64,000 nucleotides of DNA from Terrimonas sp. (GTDB taxonomy: Bacteria; Bacteroidota; Bacteroidia; Chitinophagales; Chitinophagaceae), in assembly GCA_016125075.1 (NCBI GenBank), contig WGMO01000014.1, positions 124,001-188,000 on the forward strand, given 5' to 3'. The translations under genes were made by a program, and so were the position numbers. Of this stretch, positions 35,235 to 44,415 are shown piece by piece. The notes beneath the pieces are model-generated. The model was given only the letters and a program-made list of their open reading frames with translations, was not told where the DNA came from and did no database searches. How positions within the stretch are numbered: the stretch's first letter is position 1; the number at the start of each line of letters is the position of its first letter.

Positions 35235-35252
35235 TCTTTGTAACAACGCTCT

Positions 35253-36527
35253 TCAATAGGAAACGCTTAGTTGAAGACTGTCTTCTTTTCTGTGCCGTAT
35301 CACGAACCAGCCGGTGATAAGGGTGGCTGCAATAAAATAGGTAGCCAGCAGGTAATTGATGCCCGGTATCATATTCCCGGCACCGAACCAATCATTTTTT
35401 TGGTATAAGATATACAGCCCTGCCATATTTTTCAGGGATTCAAATACAATGGCATAGGGGTTCCTGTCCATCAGTTCCGTATAAGCGTATACGGTCAGAA
35501 AGATAAAACCTCCGTAAATAAAAATACCCGGGCTGCCGATGCTGGCTATGTTGCCAAAAAAATAGCTGATCATCAGGAGTGTCATGGTGATCTGAATCCA
35601 GGACCAGGTATGTAAGGCCCGGGAAGCTTTCGTGTCGTATTTCTGAAAATGGTAAGGATCTTCGATTTTTTTGACCGGGTATTGTTCAGCCACATCTGCC
35701 GGCCGCCACCCCGTGGGCATAAACCATATTCTGAGTTTATCCCAAAAATTTTTAGTGCGCCAGGCATCTTTTATCAGCAGCCAGGCATGCTGGAAATTGA
35801 TCCTGATGGGATTCCAGGTGGCCGCAGGTCTTGTGATGCCATAAACCGGTGGCTTATCGGGTAATTCTTCCTGGAATGTTCCGAATAATTTATCCCAGAT
35901 GATAAATATCTGGGAGAGGTTCTTATCGAGGTATTCGGGGTTAATGGCATGATGAACCCGGTGATGGGAAGGGGTGACAATGATCTTTTCCAGGAACCCC
36001 ATTTTTTTAATGTGTTGCGTATGATACCAGAACTGTGCAAACAGCTGCAAAGGGGCCACGACGGCAATGACCTGCACTGGAACTCCCAGGATGGCAGCGG
36101 GTAATAATAAGAAGGTGAAAAATTCAAAAATGGATGAAATACTTTGGCGCAGGGCGCAGGCAAGATTGAAATCTTCACTGCTGTGGTGAATGATATGGCG
36201 GTTCCAGAAAATATTAATGTGGTGGCTCCACCGGTGCACCCAATATCCCTGGAAATCGATGGCGATAAATGCGATGACATATACCAGCCAGGAGGCCCTG
36301 ATCTGGAAAACAGCAAGATGATCCACCATCCAGCCATAACTCAGGATGCCGATACTTAACCCTAAGACGTCTTTGGTGACATTCGTGATGCCGGAACTCA
36401 GGCTGGAGATCATATCCAAATTCCTCACCGTATCTTTCCCTTTGTACCAGCCATACCATTTTTCAAACAGTACAAGCGCCAGGAATGCCGGCATGGCAAT
36501 GAGCAGTATCTTTCCGTAGGTTTCCAT
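35253..36527 (-). CDS. Sterol desaturase/fatty acid hydroxylase family membrane protein
   Basis: A 424-residue polytopic protein with the eight-histidine di-iron pattern: HRWSHH, the IIHHSSEDF histidines and HHRVHH. This superfamily hydroxylates or desaturates lipids at the membrane; alkylglycerol monooxygenase-like members have a similar C-terminal membrane extension. It lies antisense within an otherwise plus-strand catabolic cluster, 18 bases after the dehydrogenase stop (convergent) and divergent from the epimerase. No obvious role in hydroxyproline use; probably an inserted or independently regulated gene. Confidence 0.85.
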   Translation of the reverse strand: METYGKILLIAMPAFLALVLFEKWYGWYKGKDTVRNLDMISSLSSGITNVTKDVLGLSIGILSYGWMVDHLAVFQIRASWLVYVIAFIAIDFQGYWVHRWSHHINIFWNRHIIHHSSEDFNLACALRQSISSIFEFFTFLLLPAAILGVPVQVIAVVAPLQLFAQFWYHTQHIKKMGFLEKIIVTPSHHRVHHAINPEYLDKNLSQIFIIWDKLFGTFQEELPDKPPVYGITRPAATWNPIRINFQHAWLLIKDAWRTKNFWDKLRIWFMPTGWRPADVAEQYPVKKIEDPYHFQKYDTKASRALHTWSWIQITMTLLMISYFFGNIASIGSPGIFIYGGFIFLTVYAYTELMDRNPYAIVFESLKNMAGLYILYQKNDWFGAGNMIPGINYLLATYFIAATLITGWFVIRHRKEDSLQLSVSY

Positions 36528-36696
36528 TTGACAGCAATTACCCTGTAAAATTATTAAAAATATTGGCCGGGAAGCCGGGAAATACTTTCATTGCAGGGTT
36601 CCTGTTACCAGGCAGGAATTCGGATTCACAAAAGGAAAGCGGCAAACAGCAGCCCGATTCATGTTTGGGTTTTGAATCTCTGTAACTTTATCGAAC

Positions 36697-37752
36697 ATGA
36701 TAACAAATCCTATTGCAGTAAATGCCCCGCAGTTTTCAAAGACCCGGTTAGGCGGTTCAGTGTTTCATTGTATCGATGCCCATACCTGTGGAAACCCGGT
36801 CAGGGTGGTGGCCCTTGGGGGGCCGGGATTGGAAGGCCTCAATATGAGTGAGAAAAGACAGCATTTTATCCGGGAATATGACTGGATCCGGAAGGGATTG
36901 ATGTTTGAACCCCGTGGCCATGATATGATGAGCGGAAGCATTTTATATCCGCCCCATGACCGGCAGAACGATGTGGCTGTCCTTTTTATCGAAACCAGTG
37001 GTTGCCTGCCCATGTGTGGGCATGGGACCATTGGTACAATCACAGTGGCCATCGAAGAAGGTATGATTGAACCCCGGATTCCGGGTACGGTTAAAATGGA
37101 AACACCCGCCGGTATTATAGAAGTGCAGTATGAAATGGAAAACGGGAAATGTAAAAAAGTGCGGTTGACAAATGTGGTTTCATTTCTTCATTCGGAGGGA
37201 TTAACAGCCATTTGCCCCGACCTGGGTGAGTTGGTGATTGATGTATCCTATGGAGGAAATTTTTATGCCATCATTGATGTGCAGGAAAATTTCAGGGGAT
37301 TGGAACATTACAGTGCCGACAGGCTTATACAATGGGCAAGGGCTTTGCGGCAACAGATCAATGAAAAATATGAATTTGTACATCCCGGTGACAGTACCAT
37401 CCGGGGTTGCAGTCATATCTTATGGACGGGCGCGGTGTTGAATAAACAGGCAACTGCCAGGAATGCGGTTTTCTACGGTGACAAAGCGATCGACCGGTCT
37501 CCCTGTGGTACGGGTACTTCGGCAAGAATGGCCCAGTGGTATGCAAAAGGCAAACTGAAAAAAGGGGACCTGTTTATTCATGAAAGTATCATCGGCAGTA
37601 CATTTACCGGAAGGATAGCGGAAGAAACGATGATGGAAGGCCGCCCGGCTATCCGTCCATCGATCGAAGGATGGGCAAAGATCATCGGTTATAACAGTAT
37701 CAGTATTGACCCCGATGATGATCCTTATGCTTATGGTTTCCAGGTACTGTGA
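36697..37752 (+). CDS. 4-hydroxyproline 2-epimerase (proline racemase family)
   Basis: A 351-residue protein with both catalytic cysteines of the proline racemase family: Cys107 in PMCGHGTIG and Cys270 in RSPCGTGTSA. Retention of both cysteines argues for an epimerase or racemase rather than trans-3-hydroxyproline dehydratase, where one is replaced. The linked D-amino acid dehydrogenase, DapA-family and semialdehyde dehydrogenase genes point to trans-4-hydroxy-L-proline to cis-4-hydroxy-D-proline conversion. The N terminus has about 20 extra residues before GGSVFHCIDAHTCGNP. It starts the right-hand half of the cluster, 28 bases before the glycosidase region. Confidence 0.88.
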   Translation: MITNPIAVNAPQFSKTRLGGSVFHCIDAHTCGNPVRVVALGGPGLEGLNMSEKRQHFIREYDWIRKGLMFEPRGHDMMSGSILYPPHDRQNDVAVLFIETSGCLPMCGHGTIGTITVAIEEGMIEPRIPGTVKMETPAGIIEVQYEMENGKCKKVRLTNVVSFLHSEGLTAICPDLGELVIDVSYGGNFYAIIDVQENFRGLEHYSADRLIQWARALRQQINEKYEFVHPGDSTIRGCSHILWTGAVLNKQATARNAVFYGDKAIDRSPCGTGTSARMAQWYAKGKLKKGDLFIHESIIGSTFTGRIAEETMMEGRPAIRPSIEGWAKIIGYNSISIDPDDDPYAYGFQVL

Positions 37753-37842
37753 ACGAACTCATCAGTAAAATGCTGAATCATGGACAGAAAGTACAAGGGT
37801 GCGACGCAAGCAAAGCACCATCAACATTTAAAAGCCGGTAAT

Positions 37843-39807
37843 ATGAAAAAAATATTTTTCTTTTTGATGGCAGCCTTATCACTGACCCGCTTGAAGGGGC
37901 AGGAACCCATCCGGAAAATTGAACCCATCAATTTTTCGCAGGTCAATATTACCGATGAATTCTGGAAACCCAAGATCGATAAGGTAGCCACCAAAACACT
38001 CGAAGCCTGTATTTACCAGACGGAAATTGCCACGCCCCGGATCAGGAATTTCCTGAAAGTGGCCAGGGGGAAAGGGGAGGAGCATGAGGGCATATTTTAT
38101 GATGACAGCGATGTTTTTAAAGCACTGGAGGCAATGGCCTATTCCTTAAAGACGCATCCGAATGCAGCCATGGAAAAAAAATGTGATGAATGGATCGATA
38201 TTATTGCAGCTGCCCAGCAGCCGGATGGATATCTGAATACCTGGTATACCTTGAAAGGATTGGAAAACAGGTATACGGACATGAGTATGCATGAAGATTA
38301 TAATGCCGGACATATGATAGAAGCTGCTGTGGCCTATTTTGATGTTACCGGCAAGAGAAAATTCCTGGATGTCTGTATTCGTTGGGCCGACCAGTTTGAC
38401 CGTTTGTTCGGGCCGGGGAAGCGGCATTGGGTAACGGGTCATGAAGAACTGGAGCTGGCACTGGTGAAATTGTATAAAGTAACCAACAACCAAAAATACC
38501 TGAAGTTGGCGGACTGGCTGCTCAGTGAAAGGGGGCATGGTTATGCAAAAGGGTATACATGGACCGACTGGAAAGACACAGCCTATGCGCAGGACCTGTT
38601 ACCGGTCAAAGAACAGACAGAAATTACCGGTCATGCAGTGAGGGCCATGTACCTGTATACCGGAACAGCAGACGTTGCCGCACAAACCGGAGATACCGCC
38701 TATTTGAAAGCCATGAAAAAAGTTTGGGAGGACGTGGTGTACAGGAACATGTATATCACAGGGGGCATTGGATCAGCAGGAAGCAATGAAGGCTTTACTG
38801 TGGATTACGACCTGCCCAATGAACAGGCCTATTGTGAAACCTGTGCCAGTGTGGGTATGGTTTTCTGGAACCAGCGGATGAATGCACTCACCGGTGATGC
38901 CGCCTATATCGATGTGCTCGAAAGAAGCCTGTATAATGGCGCACTGGATGGATTAAGCTTAAGCGGTGACCGTTTCTTTTATGGCAACCCGCTTGCCTCG
39001 AGGGGGCAGCATGCCCGGAGAGAATGGTTCGGTACCGCCTGTTGCCCGGCCAATATCGCCAGGCTGGTTACTTCGCTTGGGAATTATATTTATGCAAAAT
39101 CGGATGATGCTTTGTATGTGAACCTCTTTGTGGGCAGTAATACAATGATCCCCTTGAAAAAAACCAACCTGGCGGTTCATCTGGAAACTGATTATCCCTG
39201 GGAAGGAAATATTAAACTCAAGTTGGATCCGGATAAGCCGGCAAAATTTAAGGTGTATATAAGGGTGCCCGGTTGGGCTCAAAATAATGAAGTTCCGGGA
39301 GGATTATATAATGCTACCATTGATATTTCAGAACCCTCCTATTATATTGCCGTGAACGGCAAAAAATTTGATGCTGTTCTTAAGAACGGTTATGTGATCA
39401 TTGACAGGGCCTGGCAAAAAGGAGACCAGGTTGAAATGAGACTGCCGGTAATGACAAAAGTCATTGAAGCCCGGAAAGAACTCAAACAGGATAATAACCG
39501 TATTGCCCTGCAGCGGGGACCACTGGTCTATTGTGTGGAAGGAGCGGATAATCAGGGAAAGGCCTGGAATATCATCGTACCCCCCCAAACAGATTTCCGG
39601 GTGATGGATTACAAAGTGTTGGGAGAACCGGTTAAGGCCATCCAGGCAGTAGTACCAGTTGTAGTGGTGAATGAAGAAGGGACTGCCCTCAAAACAGAAA
39701 AAAGAAATATCATTGCCATACCCTATTACACCTGGGCCAACAGGGGAAAAAATGAAATGCAGGTTTGGTTGCCCACAAAGATTTCAGATGTGAAAATCAA
39801 TTATTGA
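37843..39807 (+). CDS. GH127-type beta-L-arabinofuranosidase (DUF1680), exported
   Basis: A 654-residue protein from the ATG at 37843, with a signal peptide ending near LKGQE. An (alpha/alpha)6 catalytic domain is followed by beta domains. The zinc and nucleophile site known from Bifidobacterium HypBA1 is present: Glu332 and Cys334 in CETCASVG, and Cys400-Cys401 in GTACCPAN. In HypBA1 the corresponding cysteine is the nucleophile that releases L-arabinose from beta-arabinofuranosyl chains on plant hydroxyproline. Lying between hydroxyproline-catabolic genes strengthens that substrate. A longer frame back to 37780 would put residues before the signal peptide. The stop overlaps the next start in a TGATG junction. 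Confidence 0.88.
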   Translation: MKKIFFFLMAALSLTRLKGQEPIRKIEPINFSQVNITDEFWKPKIDKVATKTLEACIYQTEIATPRIRNFLKVARGKGEEHEGIFYDDSDVFKALEAMAYSLKTHPNAAMEKKCDEWIDIIAAAQQPDGYLNTWYTLKGLENRYTDMSMHEDYNAGHMIEAAVAYFDVTGKRKFLDVCIRWADQFDRLFGPGKRHWVTGHEELELALVKLYKVTNNQKYLKLADWLLSERGHGYAKGYTWTDWKDTAYAQDLLPVKEQTEITGHAVRAMYLYTGTADVAAQTGDTAYLKAMKKVWEDVVYRNMYITGGIGSAGSNEGFTVDYDLPNEQAYCETCASVGMVFWNQRMNALTGDAAYIDVLERSLYNGALDGLSLSGDRFFYGNPLASRGQHARREWFGTACCPANIARLVTSLGNYIYAKSDDALYVNLFVGSNTMIPLKKTNLAVHLETDYPWEGNIKLKLDPDKPAKFKVYIRVPGWAQNNEVPGGLYNATIDISEPSYYIAVNGKKFDAVLKNGYVIIDRAWQKGDQVEMRLPVMTKVIEARKELKQDNNRIALQRGPLVYCVEGADNQGKAWNIIVPPQTDFRVMDYKVLGEPVKAIQAVVPVVVVNEEGTALKTEKRNIIAIPYYTWANRGKNEMQVWLPTKISDVKINY

Positions 39808-42164
39808 TGTCTATAAGATTCCTCTTTCTTTTTCTTTTCTTACTGGCAAAGGTTGCGTTCACGCAGTCCTATGTCCCGGAACTGAAGGATCAAAGACTCC
39901 GGGTGCAAAATTCCATACCGGTAAAAGCCTATTCCTTTGATCTTCGAGATGTAAGGCTTACGGAAAGCCCATTCCGGAAAGCCCAGTCGCTGGATGCCGC
40001 CTACCTTTTATCCCTGGAACCCGATCGATTATTACATCGTTTTCATGCCTTTGCAGGCCTGCCGGTGAAGGATACTGTATATGGCGGTTGGGAACAGGAA
40101 GGCTTGTCGGGACATACGCTGGGTCATTATTTATCGGCTTGTTCGATGATGTATGCCAGTACCGGAGACCCGGCATTTAAAAAAAGAGTGGAATATATTG
40201 TCCATGAACTGGACCGATGCCAGCAGGCCCGTAAAACCGGTTATGTCGGTGCCATTCCTGGTGAAGATTCCATTTTTGGAAAACTGTCGAGAGGGGTTAT
40301 ACAATCGGGCGGTTTTGACCTGAACGGCGGGTGGAGCCCCTGGTATACGGTGCATAAAGTGATGGCAGGGCTGGTGGATGCCTACCTGTATTGCAATAAC
40401 CAGGAAGCGCTGGGTATTGTTACGGGCATGGCTGACTGGACTTACCAAACGGTATTTCATTTGTCTGATTCCCTAAGGTTAAAAATGCTGAATTGCGAAT
40501 ATGGAGGGATGAATGAGGTACTGGCCAATATATATGCCATCACCGGCAATAAAAAATATCTTGATCTGTCCTATAAATTCTATGATGAGTTTGTGATGGG
40601 CCAACTGGCAAAGCAGGTCGACCCCATGCCGGGCAAACATTCCAATACCAATGTACCCAAAGCCATTGGCAGCGCCAGGCAATTTGAACTCACCGGCAAC
40701 AAAAGAGACCAGACCATTGCAGGCTTTTTCTGGAGAACCATGGTGTATCACCACAGTTATGTAATTGGAGGGAACAGTAATTATGAGTATTGTGGCCAGC
40801 CGGATTCTTTGAATGACCGTTTAAGCGATAATACCTGTGAAACCTGTAATACCTACAATATGCTGAAACTGACCAGGCACCTTTTTGCCTGGGAGCCCTC
40901 CGCCGCCCTGATGGATTATTATGAGCGGGCGCTGTATAACCATATACTGGCTTCACAAAACCCGGAGAATGGCATGATGACTTATTTTGTTCCGCTCAGG
41001 ATGGGTACCAAAAAAGAGTTCAGTACTCCGTTTTCCACCTTCACCTGCTGTGTCGGCAGCGGAATGGAAAATCATGCCAAGTATGCAGAACAGATCTATA
41101 GCACGGACGGAAAAAATACTTTATATGTAAACCTTTTTATTCCATCTGTCCTGAACTGGAAGGATAAAGATGTACAGGTGGAACAATTGAATTTTATTCC
41201 TGCAACCAGCGAAGTGAAATTGGAGGTTCATTGTAAAACAAAAAAATTCTTTCAGTTAAAGATCCGTAAGCCCTCCTGGGCAACCCGTAATCCGGTCATC
41301 CGGGTTAACGGTAATGCCGTGAAAACAGATGGGGACCCTGCAGGATACCTATCTGCCGAAAGAAACTGGGAGGATGGTGATATTGTGACCCTTGACCTGG
41401 GAATGGATATTTATACAGAGGCCATGCCCGATAATCCCAACAGGATTGCTATTAAATACGGACCTGTTGTACTGGCAGGTCAATTAGGAAAAGAAAGACC
41501 CGACCCGGTTTATGGAACACCTGTGCTGATGACAGATGACCGGAATGCAAAAGACTGGGTACAACCGGTAGCCGGTGAAAATCTTGGTTTTTTGATGAAA
41601 GCTGTTGGCAAACCCTTTGATGTGGTGCTGCGGCCTTTTTATCAGACCTATGACCAGTTTTACAGTGTGTACTGGGATTACTTTACACCCGCAGAATGGT
41701 TAGCAAGAGAAAATGAATATGAAGCGGAGAAAAAGCGACAATCGGAAATTGCGGCCCGCACCATCGATGATTTCCGGATTGGGGAAATGCAACCGGAACG
41801 GGATCATCATCTCAGGGCGGGTGAAAGAAGTTATGTCAGTGATGCCCTGGGCCGGTTGGGTAGAGAGGCCAGGAGCAATGATTATTTTTCTTTTGAGATG
41901 AAATTGGAGAAAGGAATAAAAATGAGTCTGGTGCTGACCTATCTCGGGGATGATAAGGGAAGAAAATTCGATATCAATATTGACGGCGTTTTATTCAAAA
42001 CCATTGATTGGGAGGGAGGTGCCACCGGGAGGTTTTATGATGAGGTCTATCCATTACCTGAACTATTGGTGAAAGATAAGGAGCGGATCACGATCAGCAT
42101 CCTTGCCAATCATGGAAAAACAGCGGGCAGGATCTTCAATGTTAAAGTGATTAAGGATCATTAA
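39807..42164 (+). CDS. Second DUF1680 arabinofuranosidase, GH146-like, exported
   Basis: A 785-residue protein with a signal peptide (MSIRFLFLFLFLLAKVAFTQ). The all-helical catalytic domain carries EYGGMNEVLANIYAITGN, Glu345 and Cys347 in CETCNTYN, and Cys414-Cys415 in FTCCVGSG, the same metal/nucleophile arrangement as the upstream gene. Its N terminus, the GWSPWYTVHK motif and the C-terminal beta domain (GDDKGRKFDINIDG onward) look more like GH146 relatives than GH127, so the pair may act on different linkages. The start overlaps the first glycosidase's stop by one base, so expression is coupled. Nine bases separate it from the dehydrogenase gene. Confidence 0.85.
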   Translation: MSIRFLFLFLFLLAKVAFTQSYVPELKDQRLRVQNSIPVKAYSFDLRDVRLTESPFRKAQSLDAAYLLSLEPDRLLHRFHAFAGLPVKDTVYGGWEQEGLSGHTLGHYLSACSMMYASTGDPAFKKRVEYIVHELDRCQQARKTGYVGAIPGEDSIFGKLSRGVIQSGGFDLNGGWSPWYTVHKVMAGLVDAYLYCNNQEALGIVTGMADWTYQTVFHLSDSLRLKMLNCEYGGMNEVLANIYAITGNKKYLDLSYKFYDEFVMGQLAKQVDPMPGKHSNTNVPKAIGSARQFELTGNKRDQTIAGFFWRTMVYHHSYVIGGNSNYEYCGQPDSLNDRLSDNTCETCNTYNMLKLTRHLFAWEPSAALMDYYERALYNHILASQNPENGMMTYFVPLRMGTKKEFSTPFSTFTCCVGSGMENHAKYAEQIYSTDGKNTLYVNLFIPSVLNWKDKDVQVEQLNFIPATSEVKLEVHCKTKKFFQLKIRKPSWATRNPVIRVNGNAVKTDGDPAGYLSAERNWEDGDIVTLDLGMDIYTEAMPDNPNRIAIKYGPVVLAGQLGKERPDPVYGTPVLMTDDRNAKDWVQPVAGENLGFLMKAVGKPFDVVLRPFYQTYDQFYSVYWDYFTPAEWLARENEYEAEKKRQSEIAARTIDDFRIGEMQPERDHHLRAGERSYVSDALGRLGREARSNDYFSFEMKLEKGIKMSLVLTYLGDDKGRKFDINIDGVLFKTIDWEGGATGRFYDEVYPLPELLVKDKERITISILANHGKTAGRIFNVKVIKDH

Positions 42165-42173
42165 GCATAATCT

Positions 42174-43418
42174 ATGGGTAAAATCCTTGTGGTCGGTGGA
42201 GGTGTTATCGGTCTGAGTTGCGCCTATTATCTGGAGAAAGCAGGATATGAAGTTACGGTGCTGGATAATACCGGCATGGATGATGGCGCTTCCTATGGGA
42301 ATGCCGGTCATGTAGTACCCAGTCATTTTGTACCGCTTGCTGCTCCGGGCATTGTTGCACAGGGTTTACGCTGGATGCTGAACGCATCAAGCCCTTTTTA
42401 TATTAAACCAAGGTGGAATACAGACCTGTTTCGGTGGGGACTTCAATTCTGGCGTAGTTCCGGGGCCGATACCATGAAAAGAAATATTCCAGATTTACAC
42501 CGTTTGTTATCCTTCAGCCGTGAATTATTTGAGGATTGGCAGGCTGATCTGGGGAATTCATTTTCCATGACATCGAAGGGTATATTGATTGCTTATAAAA
42601 CGCCTGAAAGCGAAAGGCACGAGGCCTTTCTCGCCGCTGAAGCCGGGAAAATGGGGCTGCATGCCCGGATCCTGTCTGCCCGGGAGGTACAGGACCTTGA
42701 AAGTTCCACCGTCTTTGAGGTAAGAGGGGGAGTACTTTACGAAGAAGATGCCCATCTGCAACCCGGTTTATTGATGGCATCACTGAAAAAATACCTGGAT
42801 GAAAAAGGGGTGACCTTACTTTCAAATACAGCAGTACAGGGGTTTCAGCATTCAGGTAATCGCATCCATGCTGTTCTTACAGACAGTGGGGAATACTTTG
42901 CTGATGAATTTGTGCTGGCCAATGGGGCATGGATGCCGGCCCTGGCTGGAGAATTAGGAATTAACCTGCTCATGCAGGGTGGAAAAGGATATAGCATCAC
43001 CTATAAAAATTTTCTACCGCAACTGCAATATCCTGCGATCCTGGTAGATCACCGGGTAGTCACCACTCCAATGGGAAATAATCTCCGTTTGGCCGGCACC
43101 ATGGAGATAAATGGCCTTTCATCACCCATCATGCCCAAAAGGGTCAATGCGATTGTGGCGTCAGTAAAAAGTTATTATCCTGAGCTTGACCTTCGTTTAA
43201 ACGGAGAGCAGGTGATCTGGAGTGGCATCCGTCCACTGAGCCCAGATGGGTTACCCTATATCGGACGCCCTTCAAACTATGAAAATTGTGTGATGGCAGG
43301 TGGTCATGCCATGCTTGGTCTTTCTTTGGCCACCGGAACAGGTAAACTGGTAGAGGAGATCATCAGCCATAAAAAATTGTCGCTCTCCACCCTTGCCTTT
43401 TCACCGGAACGTTTTTAA
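42174..43418 (+). CDS. FAD-dependent D-amino acid dehydrogenase, probable D-hydroxyproline dehydrogenase
   Basis: A 414-residue DAO-family flavoprotein. The dinucleotide motif is VGGGVIGLSCAYYLE at the N terminus. GAWMPALAGELG and the C-terminal PYIGRPSNYEN with GGHAMLGLSLATGTGKLV match DadA-like dehydrogenases. In a hydroxyproline cluster, this family oxidises cis-4-hydroxy-D-proline to 1-pyrroline-4-hydroxy-2-carboxylate, feeding the DapA-family gene at 32832. No separate small ferredoxin-like subunits are present, so it is the single-subunit type. A general D-amino acid dehydrogenase cannot be excluded. Confidence 0.85.
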   Translation: MGKILVVGGGVIGLSCAYYLEKAGYEVTVLDNTGMDDGASYGNAGHVVPSHFVPLAAPGIVAQGLRWMLNASSPFYIKPRWNTDLFRWGLQFWRSSGADTMKRNIPDLHRLLSFSRELFEDWQADLGNSFSMTSKGILIAYKTPESERHEAFLAAEAGKMGLHARILSAREVQDLESSTVFEVRGGVLYEEDAHLQPGLLMASLKKYLDEKGVTLLSNTAVQGFQHSGNRIHAVLTDSGEYFADEFVLANGAWMPALAGELGINLLMQGGKGYSITYKNFLPQLQYPAILVDHRVVTTPMGNNLRLAGTMEINGLSSPIMPKRVNAIVASVKSYYPELDLRLNGEQVIWSGIRPLSPDGLPYIGRPSNYENCVMAGGHAMLGLSLATGTGKLVEEIISHKKLSLSTLAFSPERF

Positions 43419-43476
43419 GCGTTCCTGAACTTATTAATTGTACGGCTGTTAGTATCTTTATCAAAACTGCTGAACA

Positions 43477-44355
43477 ATGAATTATTTATTTTCCTTGATT
43501 TTCCTTTCTCTAATGCTGACGGCTTGTAATAACGCTGCAAAAGAGCCTGCAGCTGTCAATACGAATGAAGCGTTAAGTGCCCCGGTAGAACATACACTTG
43601 AAAAAAAATGGGAAACCGATACGGTATTGAAGGTTCCTGAGTCTGTTTTATTTGACGGCGGGCGCCAGGTCTTGTATGTTTCTAATATCGATGGAGAACC
43701 CTGGGCCGCGGATGGAAAGGGTTCTGTCGGAAAACTGGGACTGGATGGAACGATCATCAATGCGGATTGGGTCACGGGTTTGAATGCACCCAAAGGCCTG
43801 GGTATGTTTGGGGGTAGATTATATGTAGCAGATCTTACCGACCTGGTGGTCATTGACATCGCGAAAGGAGCGATTGAAAAAAAGATTGTAGTGGCCGGTG
43901 CGGAAGGATTAAATGATGTTACTGTCGATAAACAGGGAGTGGTATATGTGTCGGATTCAAAGCAGAAAAAGATTTTCCGTATTGAAAATGATCAGCCACA
44001 ACTTTTTCTGGATAGTTTACAGGGTCCCAATGGCGTACTGGCCCGGGGGGATGATTTTTTTATACTGGACAAGGGGGCTTTGTACAAAGTTGGCAGTGAT
44101 AAATCGCTTACCAAAATAGCAGATGGGATGGAAGGTGGAACCGATGGGGTTGAGAATGTGGAGGGCAATGATTTCCTGGTTTCCTGCTGGTCGGGAACCA
44201 TCTGGTATGTATCCGAAAATGGCAGCAAACAATTACTGCTGGATACTTCAAAGGAACAGAAGAATACGGCTGATATCGGGTTTGACCCTGTTTCTAAAAC
44301 GGTTTATGTGCCGACATTCTTTAAGAAATCTGTAGTGGCATATGCGGTAAAGTAA
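43477..44355 (+). CDS. SMP-30/lactonase-like beta-propeller lipoprotein
   Basis: A 292-residue lipoprotein (signal ending LTAC) with a six-blade propeller pattern. Possible metal ligands of the SMP-30 family can be placed: Glu in KVPESVLFD, Asn in GPNGVL and Asp in GGTDGVEN. SMP-30 proteins include gluconolactonases and L-arabinonolactonases, although many exported members have no proven activity. It lies 58 bases after the D-hydroxyproline dehydrogenase on the same strand. If a lactonase, it could act on an arabinose oxidation product, but it is exported and no arabinose dehydrogenase is nearby. A binding or structural role is equally possible. Confidence 0.65.
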   Translation: MNYLFSLIFLSLMLTACNNAAKEPAAVNTNEALSAPVEHTLEKKWETDTVLKVPESVLFDGGRQVLYVSNIDGEPWAADGKGSVGKLGLDGTIINADWVTGLNAPKGLGMFGGRLYVADLTDLVVIDIAKGAIEKKIVVAGAEGLNDVTVDKQGVVYVSDSKQKKIFRIENDQPQLFLDSLQGPNGVLARGDDFFILDKGALYKVGSDKSLTKIADGMEGGTDGVENVEGNDFLVSCWSGTIWYVSENGSKQLLLDTSKEQKNTADIGFDPVSKTVYVPTFFKKSVVAYAVK

Positions 44356-44415
44356 AGTTAAATTTGAAGCATTATTGAAGAAGGACAGGTCCTGTTAATA
44401 TTTTTATCACAACTT

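Noticed and set aside
36697-37752. trans-3-hydroxy-L-proline dehydratase
   Set aside because: Both catalytic cysteines (107 and 270) are present, whereas the dehydratases have one replaced.
44391-44402. Short near-palindrome AGGACAGGTCCT-like sequence before bshC
   Set aside because: Too short and imperfect to separate from chance.
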